Assembly (NCBI RefSeq): GCF_007859275.1
Contig: NZ_VOHC01000021.1
Span: forward strand, 1-64,000
Reading direction: 5' to 3'
From: Planomicrobium sp. CPCC 101079
Lineage (GTDB): Bacteria > Bacillota > Bacilli > Bacillales_A > Planococcaceae
DNA: 64,000 nucleotides
This document shows, one piece after another, positions 44,370 to 55,554 of this stretch (positions within the stretch are counted from its first letter, which is position 1; each line of letters opens with the position of its first letter). The notes under the pieces are model-generated. The model searched no databases. It saw only the letters and a list, made by a program, of their open reading frames with translations, and was not told where the DNA came from. A program made the translations under genes and the position numbers.

Positions 44370-46651
44370 TTCCGTTTGATTTCTTCCATTACGTAAGCTT
44401 CAATAATATCAAGTTCTTTAACATCATTGAAGTTTTTGATGGTAATCCCGCACTCATATCCTTGAGCAACTTCTTTAGCGTCATCTTTAAATCGTTTCAA
44501 CGTATCGATTTCACCTTCGAAAACAACAATGCCTTCACGGATAACACGAACGCCGCTATCTCTTGTGATTTTGCCTTCTATTACATAACTGCCGGCAATT
44601 GTACCGACTTTCGATACTTTAAATGTGCTGCGGACCTCTGCTTGGCCGATAATTTTTTCTTCAAATTCAGGATCAAGCAATCCTTTCATTGCGAACTCGA
44701 TTTCTTCGATCACTTTGTAAATGATGCGATGCAGACGAATATCTACGCCTTCAGCTTCTGCAGCACGCTTCGCGTTTACATCCGGCCGGACGTTAAAGCC
44801 GATGACGATTGCATTGGATGCAGCAGCAAGGGCGATGTCCGATTCAGTAATTGCGCCAGCGCCGGTGTGAATAATTTTCACATTTACGCCTTCTACATCA
44901 ATTTTCATAAGGGAAGCAGCCATGGCTTCTACTGAACCTTGAACGTCAGCTTTAACAATCAAGTTTAGTTCTTTCATTTCCCCTTGTTTCATCTGGTCAA
45001 ACAAATTATCAAGCGTAACACGTGTTTTCTCTGAACGCTGAACTTGAAGCGCTGAAGCGGCGCGGGTTTCGCCCACTTGGCGCGCTGTCTTTTCATCTTC
45101 AAAAACAACAAAACGGTCTCCTGCTTGTGGAACATCGTTCAATCCTGTAATTTCAACCGGAGTTGAAGGGCCTGCATCTTTAACGCGGCGCCCAAGGTCA
45201 TTGACCATTGCGCGGACACGGCCATACGTGTTGCCGACAACAATTGGGTCTCCAACATTCAACGTTCCATCTTGCACTAGCAATGTAGCTACCGAGCCGC
45301 GGCCTTTATCAAGCTCCGCTTCAATAACGGTACCAATTGCACGTCGTGCAGGGTTCGCTTTCAGTTCTCCAACTTCTGAAACAAGCAAAATCATTTCAAG
45401 AAGCGAATCGATGCCTTCGCCTTTCAAAGCCGAAATTGGAACGAAAATTGTATCGCCGCCCCAAGCTTCCGGCACTAATCCGTGTTCAGTCAACTCTTGC
45501 ATTACGCGGTCCGGATTTGCGCTTGGCTTGTCCATTTTGTTGACCGCGATAATGATCGGAACTTCAGCCGCTTTTGCGTGGTTGATTGCTTCAACTGTTT
45601 GTGGCATAACGCCGTCATCAGCTGCTACTACGATAATCGCAAGGTCAGTGACTTTGGCTCCACGTGCGCGCATTGTCGTAAACGCTGCGTGCCCTGGAGT
45701 GTCCAGGAATGTAATTTTTTTGCCGGCTTCCGTAACTTGATAAGCGCCGATATGCTGCGTGATGCCGCCTGCTTCGCCTGCAGTTACTTTCGTATTGCGG
45801 ATAGAGTCCAGCAACGTCGTTTTACCGTGGTCAACGTGGCCCATGATCGTAACAACCGGTGGGCGCTCTTGTTGAAGGTCCTCGTCTTCAGGTTCGAAGT
45901 AAACTTCAAGGTCTGTTTTATCGACCAGAATTTCTTCTTCTACTTCCACTTCATATTCTGCACAAACCAATTCAATCGCATCTTTATCCAATTCTTGGTT
46001 GATGGTCGCCATCACGCCGAGCATGAATAATTTTTTGATGATTTCTGATGGTTCGCGTCCTAATTTTTTTGCCAGTTCCGCTACAGTCAAAGACTCGGAG
46101 AACGTTATTTTCGCCGGCAATTCTTTTTCTTTTCTTGGCATTGGCGGCATCGGATTTACCGGTGCCTGTTGTCTGTTTTTGTTGCGGTTTTGATTGTTGC
46201 GGTTGCCGCCTGGACGGTTGTTCGAACGTTGGCCTGGGCCAGCAGTCGGTTTCGCCGCTTTTGGCGTAAAATTCGATCCTGTAGTCGGACGGTTCTGGCC
46301 TTGTCCAGCAGGACGGTTTTGTCCTTGCCCTGAGCCAGATGGACGTGACTGGCCTTGTCCAGATGGGCGATTGCCTTGCCCAGATCCAGCAGGACGGTTT
46401 TGCCCTTGTGACGGACGGTTCCCGCCGCCTGTAGGACGGTTCTGGCTTTGGTGCTGTTGGCGTGTCTGTGTTTGCAAACCTTGTCCATTGGCAGAGTTTT
46501 TATAAATGCTGTCCAATTTTGAAATAGCAGTAGGCTCTAATGTAGCCATATGGTTTGCCACTTCAATGTTTAGCTTGGATAACTCTTGAATGATCTCTTT
46601 GCTCGGCTTGTTTACTTTTTTGGCGTATTCATGTACTCGAATATTGGTCAT
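44366..46651 (-). CDS. infB: Translation initiation factor IF-2
   Basis: IF-2 is the GTPase that brings initiator tRNA to the ribosome. At 761 residues it has an N-terminal IF2_N segment (1-50), a low-complexity Gln/Gly/Asn/Pro/Arg linker (about 55-165) with seven NRP and one SRP tripeptides, and a second IF2_N segment (about 178-230). The GTPase has G1 GHVDHGKT (271-278), then [22 protein letters not shown] and [12 protein letters not shown]. The C-terminal half binds fMet-tRNA. It follows ylxQ after 4 bases. Confidence 0.98.
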   Translation of the reverse strand: MTNIRVHEYAKKVNKPSKEIIQELSKLNIEVANHMATLEPTAISKLDSIYKNSANGQGLQTQTRQQHQSQNRPTGGGNRPSQGQNRPAGSGQGNRPSGQGQSRPSGSGQGQNRPAGQGQNRPTTGSNFTPKAAKPTAGPGQRSNNRPGGNRNNQNRNKNRQQAPVNPMPPMPRKEKELPAKITFSESLTVAELAKKLGREPSEIIKKLFMLGVMATINQELDKDAIELVCAEYEVEVEEEILVDKTDLEVYFEPEDEDLQQERPPVVTIMGHVDHGKTTLLDSIRNTKVTAGEAGGITQHIGAYQVTEAGKKITFLDTPGHAAFTTMRARGAKVTDLAIIVVAADDGVMPQTVEAINHAKAAEVPIIIAVNKMDKPSANPDRVMQELTEHGLVPEAWGGDTIFVPISALKGEGIDSLLEMILLVSEVGELKANPARRAIGTVIEAELDKGRGSVATLLVQDGTLNVGDPIVVGNTYGRVRAMVNDLGRRVKDAGPSTPVEITGLNDVPQAGDRFVVFEDEKTARQVGETRAASALQVQRSEKTRVTLDNLFDQMKQGEMKELNLIVKADVQGSVEAMAASLMKIDVEGVNVKIIHTGAGAITESDIALAAASNAIVIGFNVRPDVNAKRAAEAEGVDIRLHRIIYKVIEEIEFAMKGLLDPEFEEKIIGQAEVRSTFKVSKVGTIAGSYVIEGKITRDSGVRVIREGIVVFEGEIDTLKRFKDDAKEVAQGYECGITIKNFNDVKELDIIEAYVMEEIKRK

Positions 46652-46655
46652 CTGC

Positions 46656-46973
46656 TCACCCCCGGTTATTTTCGTCGAATAAGCTAGTCAATTTTTTAGC
46701 AAATCCTGCATCTGTTATTGCGATAACGACTCGTTCATCTTTGCCGATTGCTTGGCCAAGTTCAAACCTTGTGCCAAAAACATGTACTTTGACACCGTAT
46801 GTTTTGCATTTATCATGCAATTTCTTGTTCGTATTGGCAGAAGCATCTTCTGCTAATATGACCATTTTCGCGTTTCCTCTGCGCACTTCATTGACTACCA
46901 GTTCTTCCCCGGTCACAGTCATTCGGGCGCGCGTAGCTAAACCTAAAAATTGAAGAATTTTTTGTTTGATCAT
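46656..46973 (-). CDS. ylxQ: YlxQ, L7Ae-family ribosomal-protein-like RNA-binding protein
   Basis: This is a 105-residue L7Ae/L30e-type protein that binds kink-turn RNA in related species. It begins [21 protein letters not shown] and has [13 protein letters not shown] in the middle. It overlaps rnpM by one base and is part of the rimP-nusA-infB operon. Its physiological role is uncertain. Confidence 0.93.
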   Translation of the reverse strand: MIKQKILQFLGLATRARMTVTGEELVVNEVRRGNAKMVILAEDASANTNKKLHDKCKTYGVKVHVFGTRFELGQAIGKDERVVIAITDAGFAKKLTSLFDENNRG

Positions 46974-47251
46974 TATTTCAGCTGCTCTCTGAGAACGACG
47001 CGAATCAATTCATCGTATATTGCTTCTGGAATTTTAACTTCCAGCTGATTTTCCAGCACTTTCTTTTTGCGTGCAACCGCGATGGCTTCTTCCGTCTTAG
47101 AGACATACGCCCCACGGCCTGATTTTTTCCCAGTCAAATCGACAAATACTTCGCCTTCTTTTGACCGGACTACGCGGATCATTTCTTTTTTAGGATGCAT
47201 CTCGCCTGTTGCTACGCATTTCCGAAGCGGAATTTTCTTTTGCAGAGCCAC
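46973..47251 (-). CDS. rnpM: RnpM (YlxR), RNase P modulator
   Basis: This is a 92-residue YlxR-family protein with the conserved PLRKCVATGE near the start and KKSGRGAYVSKT in the middle. YlxR of B. subtilis binds RNase P RNA and dampens its activity, hence RnpM. It lies 20 bases after nusA and touches ylxQ. Confidence 0.94.
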   Translation of the reverse strand: MALQKKIPLRKCVATGEMHPKKEMIRVVRSKEGEVFVDLTGKKSGRGAYVSKTEEAIAVARKKKVLENQLEVKIPEAIYDELIRVVLREQLK

Positions 47252-47271
47252 CGGACATCACCTTTTCTCTG

Positions 47272-48402
47272 TTATTCTTTTTCGTTGTAAAAATCAAAAT
47301 CGTCAAGATCTTCTTCGTCCGATTCCACTAGCTCAATACTAGCGTTCGGATTCGGATAGATGCCCATTTCCCGGGCATCTGTTTCACTTTTAATATCGAT
47401 TTTCCAGCCTGTCAACTTCGCAGCGAGACGTGCGTTTTGACCGCGTTTGCCGATTGCCAGTGACAATTGGTAATCCGGTACAACAACAGTAGTCGATTTT
47501 TCTTCTTCGTTGACTTGTACATCTAGTACTTTGGACGGGCTAAGCGCGTTTGCGACAAATACCACCGGCTCTTCGGACCATTCAACAATATCGATCTTTT
47601 CACCATTAAGTTCATTGACGATTGTTTGGACACGAGCACCTTTAGCTCCTACGCAAGAACCTACCGGATCAATATCTTCGCGGTGTGCGACAACCGAAAT
47701 TTTCGAGCGGTCGCCTGCTTCGCGAGCAATTGATTTGATTTCAACAATGCCGTCATAGATTTCTGGAACTTCTGTTTCAAAAAGGCGGCGCAATAAACCA
47801 GGATGGGTACGCGACACAAACACTTGCGGCCCGCGCGTTGTGCGTTCCACTTTCGTGATATACACTTTGATGCGGTCATGCGGCTGATAGGATTCGTTCG
47901 GCATTTGCTCAGTCTGCGGAAGAACCGCTTCCACTTTGCCTAAGCCGACATACAAATTGCGTGCGTCCATGCGTTCAACGATTCCGTTGACAATATCATC
48001 GGCGCGGTCGACGAATTCTTCAAAGATCAATCCGCGTTCTGCTTCTCTCACTCGTTGTGTCACCACTTGCTTTGCTGTTTGGGCAGCAATGCGCCCAAAA
48101 TTGCGAGGCGTCACTTCTTCTTCCACAACATCGCCTACTTCATAAGCAGGGTTGATCGCTTGTGCATCTTCCAGGGAAATTTGCAGGCGTTCGTCTTCCA
48201 CTTCTTCTACAACGTCTTTACGGGAATAAACAAGCATCGTGCCTGTGTTCAAATTCAAATCGACCCGCACGTTTTGCGCTTGGTTGAAATTGCGCTTGTA
48301 CGCAGTTACCAACGCCGCTTCAATCGCTTCAATCAGTACATCGCGTGAAATCCCTTTTTGTTTCTCCAATGCATCTAAAGCATCTAATAGCTCACTGCTC
48401 AT
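47272..48402 (-). CDS. nusA: Transcription elongation/termination factor NusA
   Basis: NusA binds RNA polymerase and nascent RNA, promoting pausing and intrinsic termination. At 376 residues it is the short Firmicutes form without the C-terminal acidic repeats of E. coli. It has an N-terminal polymerase-binding domain, an S1 domain (about 135-200) and two KH domains (DPVGSCVGAKGARVQTIVNEL and LSLAIGKRGQNARLAAKLTGW). It ends with a short acidic tail. It lies 7 bases after rimP. Confidence 0.98.
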   Translation of the reverse strand: MSSELLDALDALEKQKGISRDVLIEAIEAALVTAYKRNFNQAQNVRVDLNLNTGTMLVYSRKDVVEEVEDERLQISLEDAQAINPAYEVGDVVEEEVTPRNFGRIAAQTAKQVVTQRVREAERGLIFEEFVDRADDIVNGIVERMDARNLYVGLGKVEAVLPQTEQMPNESYQPHDRIKVYITKVERTTRGPQVFVSRTHPGLLRRLFETEVPEIYDGIVEIKSIAREAGDRSKISVVAHREDIDPVGSCVGAKGARVQTIVNELNGEKIDIVEWSEEPVVFVANALSPSKVLDVQVNEEEKSTTVVVPDYQLSLAIGKRGQNARLAAKLTGWKIDIKSETDAREMGIYPNPNASIELVESDEEDLDDFDFYNEKE

Positions 48403-48409
48403 CTTATAT

Positions 48410-48910
48410 TCACTCCCAAGTTCTTAAATCAGGTTTTGCAGAAAAATCAATGGCGAGCCGGATGACTGCAATTTTCTTTCTTTCAACCACAATTGTTTTT
48501 CTTCTTGTCTTGATTTTGATCTCAATTTCAACTTCTTCATCATTGTACGAAATCAAATAGCCTTCGAATTCTTTCACATTTTCAATCGGTTCATAAGTTT
48601 TGATGTAAATATACCGGCCTAGAGCCTTTGCAAAGTCTTTTTCTTTCTTCAACGGCCGTTCAGCACCCGGCGAAGAAACTTCCAAAAAGTAGTTCTGCTC
48701 AATCGGATCTTGCTTGTCCAATACTTCACTCAACTTTTCACTCACCAATGCGCATTGGTCAATATCAATGGGCGCTTCCGGATTGTCTACGTATACCCGC
48801 AAAAACCAATTGCGGCCTTCTTTCAAAAACTCTACGTCAACAAGTTCTAAATTTAGTTCGTCGATGATCGGCTGAGCGATTTGTTCGACAGTTTCTGTGA
48901 TTTTGCTCAT
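48410..48910 (-). CDS. rimP: Ribosome maturation factor RimP
   Basis: RimP assists early 30S assembly. It is 166 residues from the ATG at 48910, which has AGGAGG five bases upstream; the longer open frame is not supported. It contains the family motifs FLKEGRNWFLRVYVDN, IDQCALVSEKLSEVLD and LEVSSPGAERPLK. It is the first gene of the nusA-infB operon. Confidence 0.96.
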   Translation of the reverse strand: MSKITETVEQIAQPIIDELNLELVDVEFLKEGRNWFLRVYVDNPEAPIDIDQCALVSEKLSEVLDKQDPIEQNYFLEVSSPGAERPLKKEKDFAKALGRYIYIKTYEPIENVKEFEGYLISYNDEEVEIEIKIKTRRKTIVVERKKIAVIRLAIDFSAKPDLRTWE

Positions 48911-48931
48911 ACATGCCTCCTGCCAATTTTG

Positions 48932-48974
48932 TCCCGCTTCAACGGTCAGTAGCTTCACACTTTCAAAAGCGGGA
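48932..48974 (-). other. Leader hairpin upstream of rimP
   Basis: TCCCGCTT (48932-48939) and AAGCGGGA (48967-48974) can pair around a 27-base loop, ending 12 bases before the rimP ribosome binding site region. No T-run follows, so it is not a terminator. The 252-base gap to polC otherwise shows the polC terminator but no convincing promoter. It could stabilise the transcript or serve a regulatory role; this is unproven. Confidence 0.4.
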
Positions 48975-49075
48975 AATCAACAGACCTTAAAAGCTGATTG
49001 GTTCAATTGCCGCTCAGTGTAAAACGAGAAAAACTTCCACTGAGACGAGTTTAACTTTATGCCATAACAACAGAA

Positions 49076-49097
49076 AAGAGCGGGAAATCCCACTCTT
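49076..49097 (-). terminator. Intrinsic terminator of polC
   Basis: In the minus-strand RNA, AAGAGUGGGA pairs with UCCCGCUCUU (one G-U pair) around two bases and continues UUCUGUUGUU. It lies about 65 bases after the polC stop codon. Confidence 0.68.
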
Positions 49098-49162
49098 CTG
49101 CGACAGAGCTATCAATAAATGTTACTACAATAATACCATAGAGCCCGGCACAATGCAAATGA

Positions 49163-52100
49163 CTAGAACAGGGACAGCTGATTGGCATCCGGCATGCCCT
49201 CTAGGCAGCCATGTTCATCCATGTATTCAATGATCGTTTTTGAAACACGGCCGCGCTGCTGAAGATCTTCCTTCGACAAGAACGTGCCTTGTTCGCGTGC
49301 CGCAACAATCGATTTGGCTGCGTTCGTTCCGAGTCCTGGAATGGCATTGAACGGAGGGATCAGCGTTTTGCCTTCGATAATGAACTGATCAGCCGACGAT
49401 TTGTACAAATCGACTTTTTGGAACGTGTAGCCTCGTTCAACCATTTCAAGCGCCAATTCCATGACCGTCAGCAAGTTTTTCTCTTTCGTCGACGCTTCTA
49501 ATCCTTTGGCGTTGATTTCATCGACTTTCGCTTTGATGGAATGCGATCCTTTCGCCATCGCATTAACGTCGAAGTCTTCCGCACGGACCGTGAAGTAAGC
49601 TGCGTAATAAAGGATCGGGAAATGCACTTTAAAGTAAGCGATGCGCACCGCCATCAAAACATAAGCGGCAGCGTGGGCTTTCGGGAACATGTACTTAATC
49701 TTTTTACATGATTCGATATACCAATTCGGCACGCCTTCTTTTTTCATCGCTTCTTCCATTTCAGGTGTCAGCCCTTTACCTTTACGTACGGATTCCATAA
49801 TCTTAAATGCCAGCGAAGATTCCAATCCCTGATAAATCAGATAAACCATAATGTCATCCCGGCAGCCGATTACGTCGGACAGCTGGCATGTGCCGTTTTG
49901 GATCAGTTCCTGTGCATTGCTCAGCCATACGTCCGTCCCATGGGACAGTCCCGAGATTTGGACAAGCTCCGAGAACGTGGTTGGTTTTGTTTCTTCAAGC
50001 ATTTGGCGGACGAAGCGCGTCCCGAATTCCGGAATGCCAAGCGTGCCGGTTTTACAGCCGATCTGCTTTTCGGTCACGCCAAGGGATTCGGTGCCGGAGA
50101 AAATCTTCATAACTTCCGGATCATCCGTTGGTATGGTTTTCGGGTCGATGCCGGACAAATCCTGCAGCATCCGAATCACCGTCGGATCATCGTGCCCGAG
50201 AATATCCAGTTTCAGCAAATTGTCATGGATGGAATGGAAATCAAAATGAGTTGTTTTCCACTCCGAATCCTGTGCATCCGCCGGGAACTGAATCGGCGAG
50301 AAATCATAAATGTCCATATAATCCGGAACAACGATGATCCCGCCTGGATGCTGGCCAGTGCTCCGCTTTACGCCGGAACAGCCTTGTACCAAGCGGTCAA
50401 CTTCCGCTCCGCGGATCGTCATATTATGGTCGTTCGCATAGCCCCGCACATATCCATACGCAGTTTTTTCAGCAACGGTGCCGATTGTCCCTGCGCGGAA
50501 TACATTGTCTTCGCCGAACAATTCTTTCGTGTAATTATGCGCGTGTGCCTGATATTCACCACTGAAGTTCAAATCGATATCGGGGACCTTATCCCCTTTA
50601 AATCCTAGGAACGTTTCAAACGGAATATCTTGGCCTTCTTTTTTGTACGGGATGCCGCAATCTGGACAATCTTTGTCTTTCAAGTCAAATCCGGAACCGA
50701 CGGAACCATCATCGAAAAACTCCGATTGCTTGCATTGCGGGCAAATATAATGAGGCGGCAAAGGGTTAACTTCCGTGATTTCGGTCAACGTCGCTACTAA
50801 TGATGACCCAACCGATCCCCGCGAACCAACCAAATAACCGTCATCCAGCGACTTTTTAACAAGTTTATGCGAAATCAAGTAAATAACCGCGAATCCGTGG
50901 CCGATAATCGACTTGAGTTCTTTTTCTATCCGCGCTTCGACAATTTCTGGAAGCTTCTCACCGTATATTTTATGTGCCATTTGATAACTGAGTTCACGGA
51001 CTTCTTCATCCGCTCCTTCAATTTTCGGCGTATACAAATCGTCTTTGATCGGTTTAACCGTTTCAATCATATCAGCGATTTTATTCGAATTGGCCACAAC
51101 GATTTCATGAGCTGTTTCAGCTCCTAAAAAGTCGAATGCATCCAGCATTTCATCAGTCGTTCTAAAGTGGACTTTTGGCAGCTTGTGGCGGTTTAATGGA
51201 TTGGCTCCGCCTTGAGAACCGATTAGCACTTGCCGGAAAATCGCGTCATTTTCATCCAGGTAATGGACATTGCCCGTTGCAACAAGCGGCAAATCCAATT
51301 TTCGGCTCACTTTGACGAGTTTCCGGATGACGTCCTCCAAATTCCATTCATCGCGAATCAATTCACGTTCGATTAAATGTGAATACACTTCTTTTGGATG
51401 TACTTCTAAATAATCGTAAAACTGTGCTGTCTGTTCGACTTCTTCCATCGATTTTTGCATCACAGCTTCAAACACTTCACCTTTATCGCAGCCCGAACCG
51501 ACCAATAACCCTTTTCGGTGGCGCTGCAGCAAAGACCGTGGAATACGCGGGACGCGGTAAAAATAATCTATATGTGACGCAGACACTAGCTTGAACAGAT
51601 TTTTTAACCCCTCATCATTTTGGGCCAACAGTGTGCAATGGGTCGGACGCGAACGCTTGTATGCGTCGCCTGCACCGACATAATCATTCAATTGGTCGTG
51701 ATACAGGATGCCTTTTTCGTAAGCTTCTTTTAGCAAATGCGTCAATAGATAAGAGGTCGCTTCTGTATCGTAAATTGCCCGGTGATGCTGGGTCAATTCG
51801 ATGCCAAATTTTTTCGCTAATGTATTCAACCGGTGATTTTTCAATTCCGGATGCAGCATACGGGCCAGTTCAAGCGTATCGATTGTTGCATGCTTTTGAT
51901 CAATCCCGTATTTTTTATAAGCAACATACAAAAAGCCCATATCGAACGAGGCATTGTGCGCAACCATGATGTGGTCGCCTGCCCATTCATGGTATTTGCG
52001 GATAACTTCTTCCACTTCCGGCGCATTTTTCACCATGTCGTCAGTGATGCCCGTAAGATCAATCGTCGTTGCGGACAATGGATGGTGCGGATTAGCGAAG

Positions 52101-53470
52101 CTTTCGAATTTATCAATGATGTTGCCGCCTTTGATTTTTACAGCGGCAAGTTCGATTATTGTGTCGTAAACTGCGGATAAGCCAGTCGTTTCCAAATCGA
52201 ATACGACAAATGTTTCTTCTTCAAGCAGCGCGTGCCGTTCTTCATACGCGATCGGCACCCCGTCATCTACAAGATTGGCTTCTAAACCGAAAATCGCTTT
52301 AATGCCATGCTTTTTACTGGCTGCATAAGCGTCCGGGAATGACTGTACGCCGGCGTGGTCTGTGATCGCTATTGCCGGGTGCCCCCATTTTGCCGCTTGG
52401 GCAACAAGTGAATCTACTGAAGAAACAGCATCCATTGCGCTCATCGGTGTATGAAGATGCAACTCTACCCGCTTTTCTTCTGCTGTATCTTGGCGAAGTT
52501 CCGGCTTGATTTCAGCCATGTCTTGCGCCATCATGACCAAATCACGGACAAATGTATCCATTTGGATAGATCCGCGCGCTTTTAGCCACATGCCTTTTTT
52601 AACATTGGCCATCAACTCAGCATCTTCTTTATCACGTGAGAACATCTTTACAAGGATCGAGTCGGTGTAATCAGTCATTTTCACAGTTAGCAATGAACGT
52701 CCACTCCGGAGTTCTCTTACCTCTACGTCAAACACATAACCTTCGATCGTTACCCGGCGTTCTTCATCCACAATCGACTGGATCTCGAATATTTTCTCAT
52801 CCGGTTTGATGGCAACCCCCATCTGGAAAGGCCCAACAGGCGCTCCGTTTTCCTTGCGGTCTGTTTCTCTCTTTTTCATATCCGCTAGCGCTTTTTTCGC
52901 CATTTCCTCTTCTTGCAGACGGCGCTCTTCCATAAATGCGTTATGTGCTTCTTCTTGGCTTTCAGCAGATAGCTGGAAATCGACCGCAATAGGAGGGAAT
53001 CCGAATTGCTGGTAAACAGCCGCTAATTTTTCGCTGTATTTCGATTTTAACGCCATCATTTCATGTTCATGGCCACATTTCAGCATCAGTTTGCTGCCGC
53101 TCCAGCTAGGAGCCTGTGTCAGCAGGCGTTCGCGAAGCGGCGGCGCCATGTCAGAGAATTCATCGACCACATGCTTCCAGTAATCCTGGATCAGCTGGCT
53201 ATCTGTTTTGTCATCATCGCACTCGATATTCAATTGAATCGAAGCTATAGGAGAAAAGGTGGCATGAAGCCGCTCTTTAAGCAGAAGATATAATTGCAGC
53301 GGCAGGACTTTATTCAGTTTAACGATAAATCGCCATGTCCGCTCTTTTTTATGGACGGTCATCCGTGTCAGTTCAGCCTCTTCAAAAAAGGGCATATGTA
53401 CATCGTCCGTTAAATCGAGATGCTGAAGAAGGAGTTTGAATCGCATCTTAGAATCTTGCTGGTTGGTCAT
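49163..53470 (-). CDS. polC: DNA polymerase III alpha subunit, PolC type
   Basis: PolC is the main replicative polymerase of low-GC Gram-positive bacteria. At 1435 residues it is full length. In order it has an OB-fold region, a PHP domain ([26 protein letters not shown]), and an inserted DnaQ-type proofreading exonuclease ([22 protein letters not shown]). A second PHP part, the zinc-binding finger ([13 protein letters not shown] with CPDCGIPY) and the polymerase palm ([28 protein letters not shown]) follow. It ends QLSLF, the beta-clamp binding peptide. The start is the ATG behind AAGGGG. Confidence 0.98.
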   Translation of the reverse strand: MTNQQDSKMRFKLLLQHLDLTDDVHMPFFEEAELTRMTVHKKERTWRFIVKLNKVLPLQLYLLLKERLHATFSPIASIQLNIECDDDKTDSQLIQDYWKHVVDEFSDMAPPLRERLLTQAPSWSGSKLMLKCGHEHEMMALKSKYSEKLAAVYQQFGFPPIAVDFQLSAESQEEAHNAFMEERRLQEEEMAKKALADMKKRETDRKENGAPVGPFQMGVAIKPDEKIFEIQSIVDEERRVTIEGYVFDVEVRELRSGRSLLTVKMTDYTDSILVKMFSRDKEDAELMANVKKGMWLKARGSIQMDTFVRDLVMMAQDMAEIKPELRQDTAEEKRVELHLHTPMSAMDAVSSVDSLVAQAAKWGHPAIAITDHAGVQSFPDAYAASKKHGIKAIFGLEANLVDDGVPIAYEERHALLEEETFVVFDLETTGLSAVYDTIIELAAVKIKGGNIIDKFESFANPHHPLSATTIDLTGITDDMVKNAPEVEEVIRKYHEWAGDHIMVAHNASFDMGFLYVAYKKYGIDQKHATIDTLELARMLHPELKNHRLNTLAKKFGIELTQHHRAIYDTEATSYLLTHLLKEAYEKGILYHDQLNDYVGAGDAYKRSRPTHCTLLAQNDEGLKNLFKLVSASHIDYFYRVPRIPRSLLQRHRKGLLVGSGCDKGEVFEAVMQKSMEEVEQTAQFYDYLEVHPKEVYSHLIERELIRDEWNLEDVIRKLVKVSRKLDLPLVATGNVHYLDENDAIFRQVLIGSQGGANPLNRHKLPKVHFRTTDEMLDAFDFLGAETAHEIVVANSNKIADMIETVKPIKDDLYTPKIEGADEEVRELSYQMAHKIYGEKLPEIVEARIEKELKSIIGHGFAVIYLISHKLVKKSLDDGYLVGSRGSVGSSLVATLTEITEVNPLPPHYICPQCKQSEFFDDGSVGSGFDLKDKDCPDCGIPYKKEGQDIPFETFLGFKGDKVPDIDLNFSGEYQAHAHNYTKELFGEDNVFRAGTIGTVAEKTAYGYVRGYANDHNMTIRGAEVDRLVQGCSGVKRSTGQHPGGIIVVPDYMDIYDFSPIQFPADAQDSEWKTTHFDFHSIHDNLLKLDILGHDDPTVIRMLQDLSGIDPKTIPTDDPEVMKIFSGTESLGVTEKQIGCKTGTLGIPEFGTRFVRQMLEETKPTTFSELVQISGLSHGTDVWLSNAQELIQNGTCQLSDVIGCRDDIMVYLIYQGLESSLAFKIMESVRKGKGLTPEMEEAMKKEGVPNWYIESCKKIKYMFPKAHAAAYVLMAVRIAYFKVHFPILYYAAYFTVRAEDFDVNAMAKGSHSIKAKVDEINAKGLEASTKEKNLLTVMELALEMVERGYTFQKVDLYKSSADQFIIEGKTLIPPFNAIPGLGTNAAKSIVAAREQGTFLSKEDLQQRGRVSKTIIEYMDEHGCLEGMPDANQLSLF

Positions 53471-53631
53471 AATAATCCCCTTCGTTACAGTATTTAAAAT
53501 AAAAAATAGTAAAGGTCCTTATAGAACATTTTTTCTAATTCTAAAGTTTTTTTCTTCGCAGGAGCCTCATTTGTATTGCTCCATATTCCTTAAAGAAATA
53601 TCAACATCGCCCATCTTCAAGCAGAAGAAAA

Positions 53632-53663
53632 AGAAAGGAAAGTACACGAGTACTTTCCTTTCT
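53632..53663 (-). terminator. Intrinsic terminator of proS
   Basis: A 14-bp perfect stem (AGAAAGGAAAGTAC with GTACTTTCCTTTCT) around 4 bases continues TTTTCTTC on the minus strand. It separates proS from polC; the remaining 160 bases to polC show no convincing promoter. Confidence 0.9.
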
Positions 53664-53682
53664 ATCATATCAGATTTTGTGA

Positions 53683-55386
53683 TTATTTTTTAAAGAATTG
53701 CTGCACTTGCTCAAGCAATTCTTCCCGTTTCCATTCGAAAGTCTCGCCAGTTCTGCGGTTCTTCACTTCTAAAATTCCTTCAGCAGCTTTTTTACCGACA
53801 GTAATGCGGAGTGGCAAACCGATCAAATCAGCATCGGCGAATTTAACCCCGGCACGTTCTGTGCGGTCATCGAGAAGCACTTCAAAGCGGTTAGCTTTGA
53901 GTTCTTTATACAAATCTTGTCCAAGTTCGCGCTGCGCTTCGTCTTTCATATTGACAGGAACAATATGGACTTCATATGGCGCAATTGCATCCGGCCATGT
54001 GAATCCATTGTCGTCCTGGAACTGCTCAGCGACAGCAGCCATGACCCGAGAAACACCTATGCCGTAGCATCCCATAATATAAGGCATCGCTCTTCCTTGA
54101 TCGTTCAAGAAAGTTGCTTTCATGTCTTCACTGTATCTTGTACCAAGTTTGAAAATATGCCCCACTTCAATTCCTTTTGCAAATTGGATTGTTCCTTCAC
54201 CGTCGGGCGATGGGTCTCCTTCTTGCACAAAACGAAGGTCTGCATATGCTTCAACAGTGAAATCTTGGTCCGGCGTTACATTGATAAGATGGAATCCGTC
54301 CTCATTCGCTCCAGCCACACCATTAACAATTGTTTTAATTGCATGGTCTGCAAATACTCGGATTGAGGATGGCAGATCCACCGGCCCGATTGAACCGATA
54401 TCACAAGCCAACAGCTCCTTCACTTCTTCTGGAGAGGCTAGTTCAACCATCTTGGCACCTGTTGCATGCTTGACTTTAACTTCGTTGATGTCATGGTCGC
54501 CGCGGGACAAGACAACCACCAAATCTTCATCCGCTTTAAAGACAAGCGTCTTGATGCATTGGCCTTCAGCAGTTCCCAAAAATTCAGCTACCTGGGAAAT
54601 CGTTTTTTGGTCAGGCGTTTCAACTTTTTCCACTTCTTTCGGTGTTTCCGACGAAGCTGGATAATCGACATTGACAGCTGCCATTTCTATGTTGGCCGCA
54701 TAAGAAGATGAGTCGGAATAAGCGATGGTATCTTCCCCAATTTCCGATAGCACCATAAATTCATGGTTGTCTTTTCCGCCGATCGCACCGGAATCTGCGA
54801 TAACTGCACGGAAATTCAAACCAAGCCGCGTAAAGATGTTGGTATAGGCTTGCATCATATTGTTATATGTTTCATCTAAGCTTTCCGGAGTCGCATGGAA
54901 AGAGTAAGCGTCTTTCATCAAAAATTCCCGGCCGCGCAATAAACCGAAACGCGGGCGTTTTTCATCTCTGAATTTCGATTGAATCTGAAATAAATTCAGC
55001 GGCAACTTTTTATAAGACTTTACTTCATCGCGCAACAAACTAGTGATGACTTCTTCATGCGTTGCGCCAAGAGCAAATTCGCGTCCATTTCGGTCCCTCA
55101 AGCGCATTAACTCATCGCCGTAAGAATACCATCGGCCTGTTTCTTGCCATAATTCCGCTTGCTGCATAGCCGGAAGGAAAACTTCTACACTGTTGACAGC
55201 TTCCATTTCTTCGCGGATAACCGTTTCCACTTTTTGGAGGACACGTTTTCCAAGAGGCAAGAACGAATAAATTCCGCTCGTATTTTGGCGGATAAATCCG
55301 GCACGCAATAACAGCTGATGCGATTTAACTTCTGCATCTGCTGGTGTTTCTCTTAAAGTCGGGATAAAAGTTGCTGATTGTTTCAT
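53683..55386 (-). CDS. proS: Prolyl-tRNA synthetase, bacterial type with editing insert
   Basis: ProS charges tRNA-Pro. The start is the ATG at 55386 after GAGG, giving 567 residues ([20 protein letters not shown]). It has class II motif 2 region [21 protein letters not shown], an INS/YbaK-type editing domain inserted at about 220-400, and motif 3 [16 protein letters not shown]-terminal anticodon-binding domain follows. This is the long bacterial type. No T-box leader was seen upstream. Confidence 0.97.
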   Translation of the reverse strand: MKQSATFIPTLRETPADAEVKSHQLLLRAGFIRQNTSGIYSFLPLGKRVLQKVETVIREEMEAVNSVEVFLPAMQQAELWQETGRWYSYGDELMRLRDRNGREFALGATHEEVITSLLRDEVKSYKKLPLNLFQIQSKFRDEKRPRFGLLRGREFLMKDAYSFHATPESLDETYNNMMQAYTNIFTRLGLNFRAVIADSGAIGGKDNHEFMVLSEIGEDTIAYSDSSSYAANIEMAAVNVDYPASSETPKEVEKVETPDQKTISQVAEFLGTAEGQCIKTLVFKADEDLVVVLSRGDHDINEVKVKHATGAKMVELASPEEVKELLACDIGSIGPVDLPSSIRVFADHAIKTIVNGVAGANEDGFHLINVTPDQDFTVEAYADLRFVQEGDPSPDGEGTIQFAKGIEVGHIFKLGTRYSEDMKATFLNDQGRAMPYIMGCYGIGVSRVMAAVAEQFQDDNGFTWPDAIAPYEVHIVPVNMKDEAQRELGQDLYKELKANRFEVLLDDRTERAGVKFADADLIGLPLRITVGKKAAEGILEVKNRRTGETFEWKREELLEQVQQFFKK

Positions 55387-55465
55387 TCCAAAATACACCT
55401 CAACTGACTATTATTTTTTTACTGCAAAAGCAATATGATTTCAATTAAACCTATTGGGCATTGCA

Positions 55466-55553
55466 AAGGCGCCATCTTTCAAGCCCGCAACGCTTGTGGG
55501 TCAAAGAGAGGCGCCTAGCTTGCCGGGGCTGAAACAGCCACCTGTGCTTTTCC
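55466..55553. repeat. Structured intergenic repeat between rseP and proS
   Basis: Read on the minus strand the element begins GGAAAAGCACAGGTGGC directly after the rseP stop codon. It shares CAGCCCCGGCAAGC and GGGCTTGAAAG with the repeats at 17594-17957 and 26451-26612. It contains two copies of GGCGCC in AGGCGCC contexts that can pair. No coding potential is seen. It lies in the 168-base gap between rseP and proS. Confidence 0.65.
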
Positions 55554-55554
55554 T

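Noticed and set aside
53471-53682. T-box or other riboswitch near proS or polC
   Set aside because: No T-box sequence or specifier stem is visible upstream of proS, and the gap before polC contains only the proS terminator and AT-rich sequence.
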